Assembly: GCA_036638975.1 (NCBI GenBank)
Contig: JAVWJP010000014.1
Coordinates: 1-53,681, forward strand
Length of the DNA: 53,681 nucleotides
Direction of reading: 5' to 3'
Origin: JAVWJP01 sp036638975
Lineage (GTDB): Bacteria > Bacillota > Clostridia > Oscillospirales > Ruminococcaceae
In this document: piece by piece, positions 16,367 through 25,039 of the stretch
How the letters are laid out: every line of letters starts with the position of its first letter
Position numbering within the stretch: the stretch's first letter is position 1
Made by a program: the position numbers and the translations under genes
Notes under the pieces: generated by a model
The model's input: only the letters and a program-made list of their open reading frames with translations
Database searches by the model: none
What the model was told of the DNA's origin: nothing

Positions 16367-17584
16367 TTATAAAACAGCTTTATGAAAGACTTTTTTGCCC
16401 TTTTTAAGCACTAAAAAGCCATTTTTAAAGTCTTCTTTAGAAATCACCGCCATAGGGTCTGCAAGCTTGTTTTCGTCAATTGTTATTCCGCCTTGCTGTA
16501 CAAGCCTGCGTGCCTCTGCTTTAGAAGGTGCAAGCCCTGTTTTTACAAGCAAATCTAAAACAAGTAATTTACCATCTGTAAAGTCTTCATCTGCAAGCTT
16601 TGTGCTTGGCATATTTTCACTTACACCGCCCATGCCAAACACTGCCCTCGCAGCTTCAAGCGCTTTGTCGGCAGCGTCCTCGTTGTGCACCATTTTTGTA
16701 AGCTCATAAGCAAGCATCTCTTTTGCCTTGTTAAGCTCGCTTCCCTGCCATTTTTCCATAGCTTCAATTTCTTCTATTGGTATAAAGGTAAGTAGCTTTA
16801 AGCAGTTTATTACGTCACCGTCATCAATATTGCGCCAATATTGAAAGAACTCATATGGCGTAGTTTTTTCGGGGTTAAGCCATACCGCGCCATTTTCGGT
16901 CTTACCCATTTTTTTGCCTTCTTTTGTAGTAAGCAGTGTAAAGGTCATTCCACATACATCTGCTTGCTCTTTGCGGCGAACAAGGTCTACACCGCCCAAA
17001 ATATTACTCCATTGGTCGTCACCGCCAAGCTCAAGCCGACAGTTATGCTCACGGTATAAGTGCAAAAAGTCGTAGCTCTGCATAACCATATAGTTAAATT
17101 CTATAAACGAAAGCCCAACCGCAAGACGCGATTTAAAGCATTCTGCGGTAAGCATTTTATTTACAGAAAAACAAGTACCAATATCGCGCAGCATATCAAG
17201 GTATTTAAGCTCGCACAGCCAGTCGCCGTTGTGCTCTACTATTACATTATTCATATCTACAAATTTAGACATTTGCTGTACAAAGCAATCGGAATTATGA
17301 TTGATAGCTTCCTTGGTAAGCATTGGGCGCATATCTGTTTTACCTGTCGGGTCGCCTACCATTGTAGTACCTGTGCCTAAAAGAAGTATAGGCGTGTGCC
17401 CTGCTTTTTGCATATGCTTTATAACTATAAGCTGCAAGAAATGCCCGACGTGCAGGCTGTCTGCCGTGGCATCAAAGCCTATATAAAATGTTATTTTTTC
17501 ATTGTCAAGCATATCTTTAATTTTGTCCTCATGCGTCATTTGTGCAATAAGCCCTCTGCGTTTTAATTCCTCAAAAACTGTCAT
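16367..17584 (-). CDS. tyrS: Tyrosyl-tRNA synthetase
   Basis: A 405-residue class I synthetase that charges tRNA-Tyr. The HIGH-like motif is HVGH (45-48), and the KMSKS-like loop is KMGKT (225-229), the variant of the shorter TyrRS group. A C-terminal S4-like RNA-binding domain (about 340-400) is present. The ATG at 17584 overlaps the recN stop by one base (TGATG), with AGGAG 8 bases upstream inside recN; a TTG one codon earlier is possible. No T-box leader is present because the gene is inside an operon, unlike stand-alone tyrS genes of many Firmicutes. Confidence 0.95.
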   Translation of the reverse strand: MTVFEELKRRGLIAQMTHEDKIKDMLDNEKITFYIGFDATADSLHVGHFLQLIVIKHMQKAGHTPILLLGTGTTMVGDPTGKTDMRPMLTKEAINHNSDCFVQQMSKFVDMNNVIVEHNGDWLCELKYLDMLRDIGTCFSVNKMLTAECFKSRLAVGLSFIEFNYMVMQSYDFLHLYREHNCRLELGGDDQWSNILGGVDLVRRKEQADVCGMTFTLLTTKEGKKMGKTENGAVWLNPEKTTPYEFFQYWRNIDDGDVINCLKLLTFIPIEEIEAMEKWQGSELNKAKEMLAYELTKMVHNEDAADKALEAARAVFGMGGVSENMPSTKLADEDFTDGKLLVLDLLVKTGLAPSKAEARRLVQQGGITIDENKLADPMAVISKEDFKNGFLVLKKGKKVFHKAVL

Positions 17585-19281
17585 CAATCTTTCTCCTTTA
17601 AATTTTCATGCTTTTCTGCAAATTTTAACATTTCGTCGGCACTTTGCCGAACGGTTTCGGTAACGGGTTCTCCGCCTATAATTCGTGCTATCTCGTTTAC
17701 TCTGCCGTCGCGCGTCAACGCATGGACATCGGTATATGTGCGCTCATTGTGCACGGTTTTTTCTATAAGCAGGTGGTTTGCCGCATAAGATGCCACCTGT
17801 GCTAAATGCGTTACACATATTATCTGACGCCCCTTTGCAGCCTGTGCCAGCTTTTGCCCTATCTTTTGTGCCGCGCGTCCGCTTACGCCTGCATCAATTT
17901 CATCAAATATAAGCGTACCTGTATTGTCCTTATCTGCCATAACGTTTTTTATACTAAGCATTATACGCGAAAGCTCGCCGCCGGAGGCTATTTTAGAAAG
18001 CTGCTTAGGCGGTTCACCGGGGTTTGTTGAAATCATAAATTCCATATTATCTATGCCGTCAGGCGAAAGTGCACCAATCTCGTCCTGCACCTCCAGACGA
18101 ACAAATGGCATATCTAAAAATTTAAGCTCGTCCCCTACTGCCTGCATAAATGCCTTTGCACCGTCACGGCGCTTTTTTGAAAGAGCTTCGGCAAGCTTTT
18201 GTGCATTGTAAGTAACCTTTGCAAGCTTTGCGTCCAGTTCTTTTAAAAGCTCACCGCTGCGGTTAATGGAATTTAGCTCGTTTTTTGCATTCTCTAAAAA
18301 CAAAAGCACCTCCGCAACTGTAGAGCCATATTTATGCTTTAGCTTGTAGATGGTGTCTATTCTTTCTTCAATCTTGTCAATATCGCCTGTATCAAGGCTT
18401 ATCTCAGTGGTATAGGTATGAATGTCAGAGGCATATTCACGCAGCTCATAATATATTTCTTCTAAGCGAGTACCCATATCCACAAGGTCAGGGTAAAACC
18501 GTCCTGCATTTATTATAGCGTCCTTTGCAGTGGCAAGCAGTGGTACAAGACCATTTTCTTCGTCCTCGCTGCCATTCATTGCTACATCGGCATCGGTAAT
18601 ATTTTCTAATATTTTTTCGGAATTGGAAAGCATCTTTTTCTGAGCCAAAAGCTCGTCTTCTTCATCTGCGTGAAGCTCTGCGGCTTCAATTTCATCTATT
18701 TGATAGGTTAATAAATCTATTCTATAAGCTTTTTCGGTATCGTCCATGTTTAGCTGTGAAAGCCTTTTTTTAACTTCACATAAATTGGCATATTCATCTT
18801 TATATGCCAAAAGCTCTGCTTCTGTTCCTGCAAAACCATCTATAAGCTTTATGTGTTTTTGTGGTTCTAAAAGCACTTGGCTGTCGTGCTGCCCATGTAT
18901 ATTGATAAGTGTGCCCGCAATTTCTTTAAGTATAGAAACAGTCGCAGGGCGTCCACATATTTTGCAAGTAGTTTTGCCATCGGCAAAAAGCTCGCGCGAA
19001 AGCAGCAGTGTGCCGTCCTCCTCGGCCTCAAAGCCCAGTTTTTCAAGCATCGCTGTTGTATCGGACGAAAGCTCTGTAAACATAGCTGTAACAATAGCCT
19101 TGTCGGCACCGGTGCGTATAAGCTCGCGCGAGGTACGAAAACCTAAAACAGCACTTATCGAATCTATTAGGATTGATTTACCGGCACCTGTTTCGCCTGT
19201 AAATACATTAAAACCGGGCGTAAAATCTATAGATGTTTTTTCTATAACCGCTATATTTTGAATATAAAGCTGTGTCAGCAT
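17584..19281 (-). CDS. recN: DNA repair protein RecN
   Basis: A 565-residue SMC-like ATPase that acts early at double-strand breaks. Walker A GETGAGKS is at 29-36. A long coiled-coil centre (about 160-370) follows, then the C-terminal signature SGGELSR and Walker B LIFDEIDAGVSG. Length is normal. It sits in the conserved argR-recN pairing 8 bases after argR and overlaps tyrS by one base. The ATG at 19281 follows TAGGTGG. Confidence 0.95.
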   Translation of the reverse strand: MLTQLYIQNIAVIEKTSIDFTPGFNVFTGETGAGKSILIDSISAVLGFRTSRELIRTGADKAIVTAMFTELSSDTTAMLEKLGFEAEEDGTLLLSRELFADGKTTCKICGRPATVSILKEIAGTLINIHGQHDSQVLLEPQKHIKLIDGFAGTEAELLAYKDEYANLCEVKKRLSQLNMDDTEKAYRIDLLTYQIDEIEAAELHADEEDELLAQKKMLSNSEKILENITDADVAMNGSEDEENGLVPLLATAKDAIINAGRFYPDLVDMGTRLEEIYYELREYASDIHTYTTEISLDTGDIDKIEERIDTIYKLKHKYGSTVAEVLLFLENAKNELNSINRSGELLKELDAKLAKVTYNAQKLAEALSKKRRDGAKAFMQAVGDELKFLDMPFVRLEVQDEIGALSPDGIDNMEFMISTNPGEPPKQLSKIASGGELSRIMLSIKNVMADKDNTGTLIFDEIDAGVSGRAAQKIGQKLAQAAKGRQIICVTHLAQVASYAANHLLIEKTVHNERTYTDVHALTRDGRVNEIARIIGGEPVTETVRQSADEMLKFAEKHENLKEKD

Positions 19282-19289
19282 TTTACCAC

Positions 19290-19745
19290 CTACTTTTCTA
19301 TATAGCCTTTAAGCTCCTCTGTAAGTTTTTTTGCATTTTCCATTTCCCTTGTAAGAATAAAAAAAGTGTCATCACCTGACAATGTACCGACAATATTTTT
19401 AAAAGATAATAAATCTAAAGCGGCGCACGCTGCATTTGCCATACCTGTATGGCATTTAACTACCACTGTATGCCCCGCATAATCTACACTTAAAGCTGTT
19501 TGCTTAAATATAGAATGAAAGCGGGCGGCAGTGTCATTTGGGGCTTTTTGCGGGGCTGCCGTGTAGCGATAACGTCCGTCTGATGAAAGAGTTTTTATAA
19601 GCCGCATATCTTTTATATCGCGAGAAACGGTTGCTTGCGTAACCTGATAGCCTTCGTTTTTTAAAAGCTTGAGCAGCTGCTCTTGTGTGTCTACAACATT
19701 ATTAATTATAATTTCTAATATTTTTTCGTGTCTTTTAATTTTCAT
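19290..19745 (-). CDS. argR: Arginine repressor ArgR/AhrC
   Basis: A 151-residue hexameric regulator of arginine metabolism, with an N-terminal winged helix (about 1-70, including QVTQATVSRDIKDM) and a C-terminal oligomerisation and arginine-binding domain (about 80-150, including GTLSGDDTFF). I choose the ATG at 19745, which overlaps the nadK end by 11 bases and has GAGAGG 8 bases upstream; the longer in-frame version to 19763 has a non-conserved extension. The nadK-argR-recN order is the usual Firmicutes one. No arg genes are in the window. Confidence 0.93.
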   Translation of the reverse strand: MKIKRHEKILEIIINNVVDTQEQLLKLLKNEGYQVTQATVSRDIKDMRLIKTLSSDGRYRYTAAPQKAPNDTAARFHSIFKQTALSVDYAGHTVVVKCHTGMANAACAALDLLSFKNIVGTLSGDDTFFILTREMENAKKLTEELKGYIEK

Positions 19746-20613
19746 TTGTAAGCCCTCTCCCAAGCATCTTTAAATTAAGGGTTTCATAAAAATCGCGTTT
19801 TCCAAAACAAATAAACTTTGCCGCAAGCTTAGACTTTCTAATTACAACAGTGCTGTCACGTCTTATTTTTAAAGGACGTTCTCCATCTGCCGAAAGAAAA
19901 AAGTCGTTTTCAGTATTAATGTATTTTGCACGCACCTCTAAAGTTTTTTCGGGAGAAAAAAGCACAGTGCGGGCGAAAAGAGAATGCGGGCAAATAGGTG
20001 TCATAGCGATTGACGCTATTGTAGGGTCTACCACAGGTCCACCTGCTGACATTGCATATGCAGTAGAGCCTGTCGGAGTCGAAATTATAACACCATCACC
20101 ATGATAGGCACTTACAAGCTTGCCCATACAAGTGACATCTATATCTATCATGCGTGCAAGCAGACCCTTTGTTATAGCAATGTCATTTAAAGCAACACAA
20201 ACCTGCTGCCCTGCCTCTGTATGCACAACAGCCTCAATCATAAGACGTTCTTCTATAGTATATTTGCCTTCTGCCAAAAGTGCAAGCCCGTCAAGCTCGT
20301 CGCATTCAAGCTGAGCCAAAAAACCAAGTCTTCCTACATTAATTCCCAAGACGGGTATACTATGCTTTACAGCGTGCTTGCAGCTATGTATAAGCGTTCC
20401 GTCACCGCCTATGGCTATAATAATATCCATATGGCTTATGGCATCTATAAACTCACAAAAATTTACGTTTCTATCGCTCACCTGTGTTTTATAAGAAGCA
20501 TCTAAATAAGCTTCTATTCCCAGCTTACTTAACATATCCAGCGTTTTATTAAGGCAATTTACAGAGTTCTCTTTTTGCAGATTTGGCATTATAATAGCCT
20601 TCAAAATTTTCAT
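19735..20613 (-). CDS. nadK: NAD kinase
   Basis: A 292-residue ATP-NAD kinase making NADP. The GGDGT motif is at 69-73, followed by NVGRLGFLA and the TPTGSTAY substrate block. The sole oddity is overlap with both neighbours: 4 bases with tlyA upstream and 11 bases with argR downstream, so translation is likely coupled across tlyA-nadK-argR. The ATG at 20613 is the only sensible start. Confidence 0.95.
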   Translation of the reverse strand: MKILKAIIMPNLQKENSVNCLNKTLDMLSKLGIEAYLDASYKTQVSDRNVNFCEFIDAISHMDIIIAIGGDGTLIHSCKHAVKHSIPVLGINVGRLGFLAQLECDELDGLALLAEGKYTIEERLMIEAVVHTEAGQQVCVALNDIAITKGLLARMIDIDVTCMGKLVSAYHGDGVIISTPTGSTAYAMSAGGPVVDPTIASIAMTPICPHSLFARTVLFSPEKTLEVRAKYINTENDFFLSADGERPLKIRRDSTVVIRKSKLAAKFICFGKRDFYETLNLKMLGRGLTNEN

Positions 20614-21419
20614 TCCTTTGTAAGTTCATTATGTGCTTTTTGTACTGTTTTTTCTATAATTTCGTCTGTACAAGCTTGTGATGCACCGCCGTCATTTTTT
20701 ATATATAACAAATATTCTATATTTCCCTCAGGCCCCTTAATGGGAGAATAATCAACACCTAATACAGAAAAACCGCTTAGAACTGCGAAATCTGCAACTT
20801 TTTTAACTACTTCACAATGAATTTCAGGCTCTTTTACAACACCTTTTTTACCTACTCGTCCTTTTCCTGCCTCAAACTGCGGCTTGACAAGGCACACCAT
20901 TTCTCCGTCTAAACACAGCAGTGCCTTTGCCGTAGGCAAAATTAAAGTAAGCGAGATAAATGAAACATCTACACTTGCAAAATCTATTTTATCTGTAACT
21001 TCTTTTTGTGTAACATATCTAAAATTGGTGCGCTCCATGTTTACAACTCGCTCGTCCGTGCGCAGCTTCCAAGCAAGCTGCCCATATCCAACATCTATTG
21101 AATAAACCTTTACGGCACCATTTTGAAGCATACAGTCTGTAAAACCGCCTGTAGAAGCGCCTATATCCATACATATTTTCTCATTAAGCAAAAGATTAAA
21201 ACTCGCCATTGCTTTTTCAAGCTTCAACCCGCCTCTGCTTACAAAACGCAGGGCTTCTCCGCGAAGCTCTATGTTGTCTTCAAGCAAAACAGGCGTACCT
21301 GGCTTGTCTGATTTTTGATTATTTACATATATTTTACCCATCATTATAAGTGCTTTTGCTTTTTCGCGGCTCTCTGCAAGCCCTTTTTCAGTCACCGCAA
21401 GGTCAAGTCGTATCTTCAC
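20610..21419 (-). CDS. tlyA: TlyA-family rRNA 2'-O-methyltransferase
   Basis: A 269-residue protein with an N-terminal S4 RNA-binding domain (about 1-60) and an FtsJ-like Rossmann methyltransferase domain. The SAM motif is D-I-G-A-S-T-G-G (85-92), with VDVSFIS and LVKPQFE blocks carrying the catalytic Asp and Lys. TlyA of mycobacteria methylates 16S C1409 and 23S C1920, and capreomycin depends on this. The start is a GTG at 21419 overlapping the dxs stop (GTGA). Old annotations call it hemolysin A, which is misleading. Confidence 0.92.
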   Translation of the reverse strand: MKIRLDLAVTEKGLAESREKAKALIMMGKIYVNNQKSDKPGTPVLLEDNIELRGEALRFVSRGGLKLEKAMASFNLLLNEKICMDIGASTGGFTDCMLQNGAVKVYSIDVGYGQLAWKLRTDERVVNMERTNFRYVTQKEVTDKIDFASVDVSFISLTLILPTAKALLCLDGEMVCLVKPQFEAGKGRVGKKGVVKEPEIHCEVVKKVADFAVLSGFSVLGVDYSPIKGPEGNIEYLLYIKNDGGASQACTDEIIEKTVQKAHNELTKE

Positions 21420-23269
21420 TCTAAAAGCTCCTTTGCAAGGTCCTCGGCAGAAAGCCCAAACTTTTTTAAAGCGGACTTTACGGTTGCCTGTGGTACAAAA
21501 ACTCCATCTATGGCACGAATGCGATAGCTACCGCGCCACCCATGTTTTTTAAGACGTGCCAAAAAATGCTCGGCAACCCCGCCTTGAAGTATACCCTCCT
21601 CGACAAAAAAAATATTATCATATTTTGCAGCAGCCTCAATACAGGCTTCATCTATAGGGCAAATACAGTTGAGCTTTAAAAGTGCTACCGCATTTTTTTG
21701 GTCTGAAAGAAGCTCGCTTGCGTGCCAAAGCTCAGCAAATTCTCTGCCATACGATATGGCAAGTGTTTTTGCTTTACAGTTACTAAAAAGCTTAAAATTA
21801 TCGTCAGAACTAACTTCTTGAGGTAAACTCGGTTCTTTCCCTCTTGGATAACGTAAAGCCACGGGACCTGTGCAAACATAAAGTGCAGTATATAAAAAAT
21901 GACGAAGCTCTGCATAGGTTGTTGGTGAATATACAGTAACATTTGGTATAGTTGAAAGAAAAGCCGTGTCAAAAAGCCCTTGGTGAGTTTCTCCGTCCTC
22001 GCCTACAATACCGGCTCTGTCTACACATATAACTATATGCCGCGGCTCTATGGCAGCATCATGTAAAATTTGGTCATAACAGCGCTGTAAAAAAGTAGAA
22101 TACACTGCAAAAACAGGCTTCATTCCATTGCGCGCAAGCCCTGCGGCAAAGGTTACTCCGTGTTCCTCGGCTATTCCTATATCAAAAAACCTTACCGGAA
22201 GCTGTGAGGCAAATGCTGCAAGACCTGTACCGTATTTCATTGCCGCAGTTATTGCGCAAATACTGTCGTCCTCTGCTGCAAGCCGCGTAAGCTCGTTTCC
22301 AAAAACCGATGAAAAGCTGTCGGCAGGTGCAATATCGGGGCTGCCTGTTTCAATATCAAAGCTGGAAACTCCATGATAAGCGCCGGGGTTTTGCTCTGCA
22401 AAACAGTAGCCCTTGCCCTTTTGAGTTTCTATATGCAATAACACAGGTTTATTTAAAGCTTTTGCCCTTTGCAGTACCTCACATAAGCATTGCATGTTGT
22501 GCCCGTCTACAGGCCCCAAATAGGTAAATCCAAAATCCTCAAAAATTGTACTTTTGTATAAAAGGTTTTTTACAGCACTTTTAGAAGCGGCAAGTGCTGT
22601 ATGCAGCGAGCCGCCCACTAAAGGTATAGCTTTTACTCCGCGTTCTATAACATCTTTAGCATTAAAATATTTGCGTGATGAGCGTATTTTTGCAAGATAA
22701 CGTGCAAAAGCCCCAACATTGCGCGAAATAGACATTTCATTGTCGTTAAGTATAATTATTAATTTATCTTTATAGCGCCCTATATTGTTCATTGCCTCAT
22801 AAACCATTCCGTTTGTAAAAGCGCCGTCACCTATAACCGCTATAACGTGTCCGTCTTCTTTTTTTAAGGCTTTAGCACGTGCCAACCCGCTGGCAACAGA
22901 AAGGGAGGTGCTGCTGTGCCCCGCTAAAAAAGCGTCGTGTATGCTCTCTTCGGTTTTGGGAAATCCGGAAATTCCGTTTTCTTGCCTTAGGGTATTAAAA
23001 GCTTCGCGCCTTCCTGTTATAATTTTGTGCGCGTATGCTTGATGACCAACGTCCCATACTATTTGGTCGGTTGGAGAAGAAAAAATTTTGTGAAGCGCTA
23101 CCGTAAGCTCTACAACACCAAGGCTTGACGAAAGGTGTCCGCCGGTTTTAGAAACAGTGTCAATAAGCTCTGTGCGAAGCTCCTCACAAAGCTTATTCAT
23201 CTGTAAATAGTTCATTTTTTTTATATCATCGGGGGAATTTACCCCCGCCAATAGTGACTTGTAAGCCAA
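21416..23269 (-). CDS. dxs: 1-deoxy-D-xylulose-5-phosphate synthase
   Basis: A thiamine-diphosphate enzyme that joins pyruvate and glyceraldehyde 3-phosphate, the first step of the MEP pathway. Seen are the SSLGVVELTVALH and GHQAYAHK blocks, the TPP-binding GDGAFTNG motif and the transketolase-like C-terminal half with DRAGIVGEDGETHQG. I prefer the TTG at 23269, with AAGGGG about 9 bases upstream, giving 617 residues, close to the usual 620. The longer frame from the ATG at 23344 adds 25 residues with no ribosome binding site. The 102 bases before 23344 show no hairpin and at best a weak promoter, so dxs may be read from upstream. Confidence 0.93.
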   Translation of the reverse strand: MAYKSLLAGVNSPDDIKKMNYLQMNKLCEELRTELIDTVSKTGGHLSSSLGVVELTVALHKIFSSPTDQIVWDVGHQAYAHKIITGRREAFNTLRQENGISGFPKTEESIHDAFLAGHSSTSLSVASGLARAKALKKEDGHVIAVIGDGAFTNGMVYEAMNNIGRYKDKLIIILNDNEMSISRNVGAFARYLAKIRSSRKYFNAKDVIERGVKAIPLVGGSLHTALAASKSAVKNLLYKSTIFEDFGFTYLGPVDGHNMQCLCEVLQRAKALNKPVLLHIETQKGKGYCFAEQNPGAYHGVSSFDIETGSPDIAPADSFSSVFGNELTRLAAEDDSICAITAAMKYGTGLAAFASQLPVRFFDIGIAEEHGVTFAAGLARNGMKPVFAVYSTFLQRCYDQILHDAAIEPRHIVICVDRAGIVGEDGETHQGLFDTAFLSTIPNVTVYSPTTYAELRHFLYTALYVCTGPVALRYPRGKEPSLPQEVSSDDNFKLFSNCKAKTLAISYGREFAELWHASELLSDQKNAVALLKLNCICPIDEACIEAAAKYDNIFFVEEGILQGGVAEHFLARLKKHGWRGSYRIRAIDGVFVPQATVKSALKKFGLSAEDLAKELLE

Positions 23270-23446
23270 AGTATTTATCCCCTTTTGCTGTAGCACTAAG
23301 TGCGTATAAGCTTTAATTAGACAGCTTTGTGCTTGTAATGCCATTAAAATAAAAGCACAGACTAAATAATGTTGTACTGTGGTAGTTTAATCTAATATTT
23401 TAAAAAATAAATAATTCTAAATTTCTTATTAAATAAAAGAACAATA

Positions 23447-23950
23447 TTACATTGGAAAAGCAATTGCTATAAGTATACCTAAAAGAGCACCGCCAAGAAC
23501 TTCCATCGGAGTATGTCCAATAAACTCTTTTAATGCCTTGTCCGGCATTTCCTCGGCAATATCAGCAGCACCATGTGACGTTTCATCGCCGTTTTCTTCG
23601 TCGTTCCAACCCCATGATTTAAACCCGAACACTATTTTATTCAGCACCTTTGCTTGCTCACCCGCCGCACGTCGTACGCCCATTGCATCATACATCACTA
23701 TACCGGAAAGTGCTATTGAAAGTGCAAATATTGGCGATGAAAAGCCAAGCCTACGTGCAAAAGCCACCGTAAGCGAGCATACAAGCGCCGAATGAGAACT
23801 GGGCATACCACCCGCGCCAAAAAGACGTTCAAGCTCAAACCGCCTTGTAAAAATAAATGTAAATAACGTTTTTAAAAGCTGCGCTGATACCCATGAAACA
23901 AACGCAACATTAATATAATAATTACTTAGCAAAAGTTTAAACCATTCCAT
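23447..23950 (-). CDS. Divergent PAP2 family protein (YuiD/DUF212-like)
   Basis: A 167-residue membrane protein of the acid phosphatase/vanadium-dependent haloperoxidase-related family. The family's GGMPSSHSA block is present, as is YDAMGVRRAAGEQA, with three to four hydrophobic segments. PAP2 relatives dephosphorylate lipid phosphates such as undecaprenyl diphosphate; function of this divergent group is unproven. Its place between ispA (prenyl diphosphate synthesis) and dxs makes a prenyl-phosphate role attractive (inference). I start it at the ATG at 23950, which avoids overlap with ispA; the longer frame reaches 23986. Confidence 0.87.
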   Translation of the reverse strand: MEWFKLLLSNYYINVAFVSWVSAQLLKTLFTFIFTRRFELERLFGAGGMPSSHSALVCSLTVAFARRLGFSSPIFALSIALSGIVMYDAMGVRRAAGEQAKVLNKIVFGFKSWGWNDEENGDETSHGAADIAEEMPDKALKEFIGHTPMEVLGGALLGILIAIAFPM

Positions 23951-23966
23951 ATGTTCATCCAATCTA

Positions 23967-24815
23967 TCAGTTTTGTCTAACAGCAAGGCTATCCATCATA
24001 TTGTATAAAAATTCATCAGAAAAGTCAAATTTGCTTATAATTGACTTTGCCTCATTTGTCAAAGAATAAACTGTATTTTTTGCATTCTCTAAACCATGCA
24101 AGCTGACAAAGGTTGTTTTTTTATTTTTTTCGTCCCCTGCAATATCAAGTATATCGTCAACTATTTGAAAAGCAAGACCGGTTTTATCGGCATATTCTTC
24201 GGCGAGCAAAATTTTGTCTTCGGACGCACCCGCCAATATACAACCTATTTTTGCAGCACTGCGTAGCAAAGCACCTGTTTTTTGCCTGTATATTTGTAAA
24301 AGAAGCTTTTCGCTTATCTTTTTATTGTCACTTAAAAGGTCTATCACCTGTCCGCCAAGCATACCGCACTCTCCCGCATTTTTTGCAAGCTCAAATGTGG
24401 CACGCAGTGCATTTTGCGGCGGCGCACTACTGCCGGCGCAAACTTCAAATGCCTTTGTAAGAAGACCGTCACCCGCCAGTAAAGCCGTTGTTTCTCCATA
24501 TTTCTTCCAACAAGATGGCTTTCCGCGCCGCATTTCATCTCCGTCCATACATGGGAGGTCGTCGTGTACCAATGAGTAAGCATGAAGCATTTCCAATGCA
24601 CAGGCAAACGGCATTGCAAGCTCTTGTGTGCCGCCGCAGGCTTTGCAAAACTCTAAAAGCAGCACAGCCCTTACTCTTTTTCCACCGCCTAATACGCTAT
24701 ATCTCATTGCGTCGGTAACACTTTTATAAGGCTCGTCAGTTTGTTGAAGATATTTTTCTAAGGCAAGCTCAATATCATTTATATACTGCTTTTGTTTATC
24801 ATTATAATTTTGCAT
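23967..24815 (-). CDS. ispA: Polyprenyl (farnesyl/geranyl) diphosphate synthase
   Basis: A 282-residue trans-prenyltransferase. The first Asp-rich motif DDLPCMD is at 85-91 and the second is DDILD in FQIVDDILDIAGD. The small-residue pattern before the first motif (MLHAYSLVHDD) suggests a short product, C15 rather than longer, but I cannot fix chain length. It follows xseB by 18 bases, the usual xseA-xseB-ispA order. The ATG at 24815 has GGAGG 4 bases upstream. Confidence 0.93.
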   Translation of the reverse strand: MQNYNDKQKQYINDIELALEKYLQQTDEPYKSVTDAMRYSVLGGGKRVRAVLLLEFCKACGGTQELAMPFACALEMLHAYSLVHDDLPCMDGDEMRRGKPSCWKKYGETTALLAGDGLLTKAFEVCAGSSAPPQNALRATFELAKNAGECGMLGGQVIDLLSDNKKISEKLLLQIYRQKTGALLRSAAKIGCILAGASEDKILLAEEYADKTGLAFQIVDDILDIAGDEKNKKTTFVSLHGLENAKNTVYSLTNEAKSIISKFDFSDEFLYNMMDSLAVRQN

Positions 24816-24833
24816 AGTGCCTCCTGTAATAAA

Positions 24834-25037
24834 CTATTCTTCGCTAAATAAATCTTTAGACAACACTTCTACTTTTAACTTTGCGTTCTCTATTTCTACA
24901 GAGCACCTGCGTACAAGTGCCGTACCTTCTTCAAAAAGTAAAAGCGATTTTTCGAGCGGTAATCCTGCACCGTTGAGCTCGTCAACTATTTTTTCAAGAC
25001 GTTCCAATGCTTGCTCAAGCGCAATGTCTTTTTTCAA
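24834..25037 (-). CDS. xseB: Exodeoxyribonuclease VII small subunit
   Basis: A 67-residue helical subunit of exonuclease VII, with the ALERLEKIVDELN and PLEKSLLLFEEG blocks typical of the family. The start is a TTG at 25037 with CGGAGGAA about 7 bases upstream. It follows xseA by 2 bases and forms the multisubunit exonuclease with it. Length is normal. Confidence 0.93.
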   Translation of the reverse strand: MKKDIALEQALERLEKIVDELNGAGLPLEKSLLLFEEGTALVRRCSVEIENAKLKVEVLSKDLFSEE

Positions 25038-25039
25038 TA

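Noticed and set aside
20610..21419. Hemolysin function for TlyA
   Set aside because: The S4 plus FtsJ methyltransferase layout and conserved catalytic residues point to rRNA methylation; hemolysin is an old annotation.
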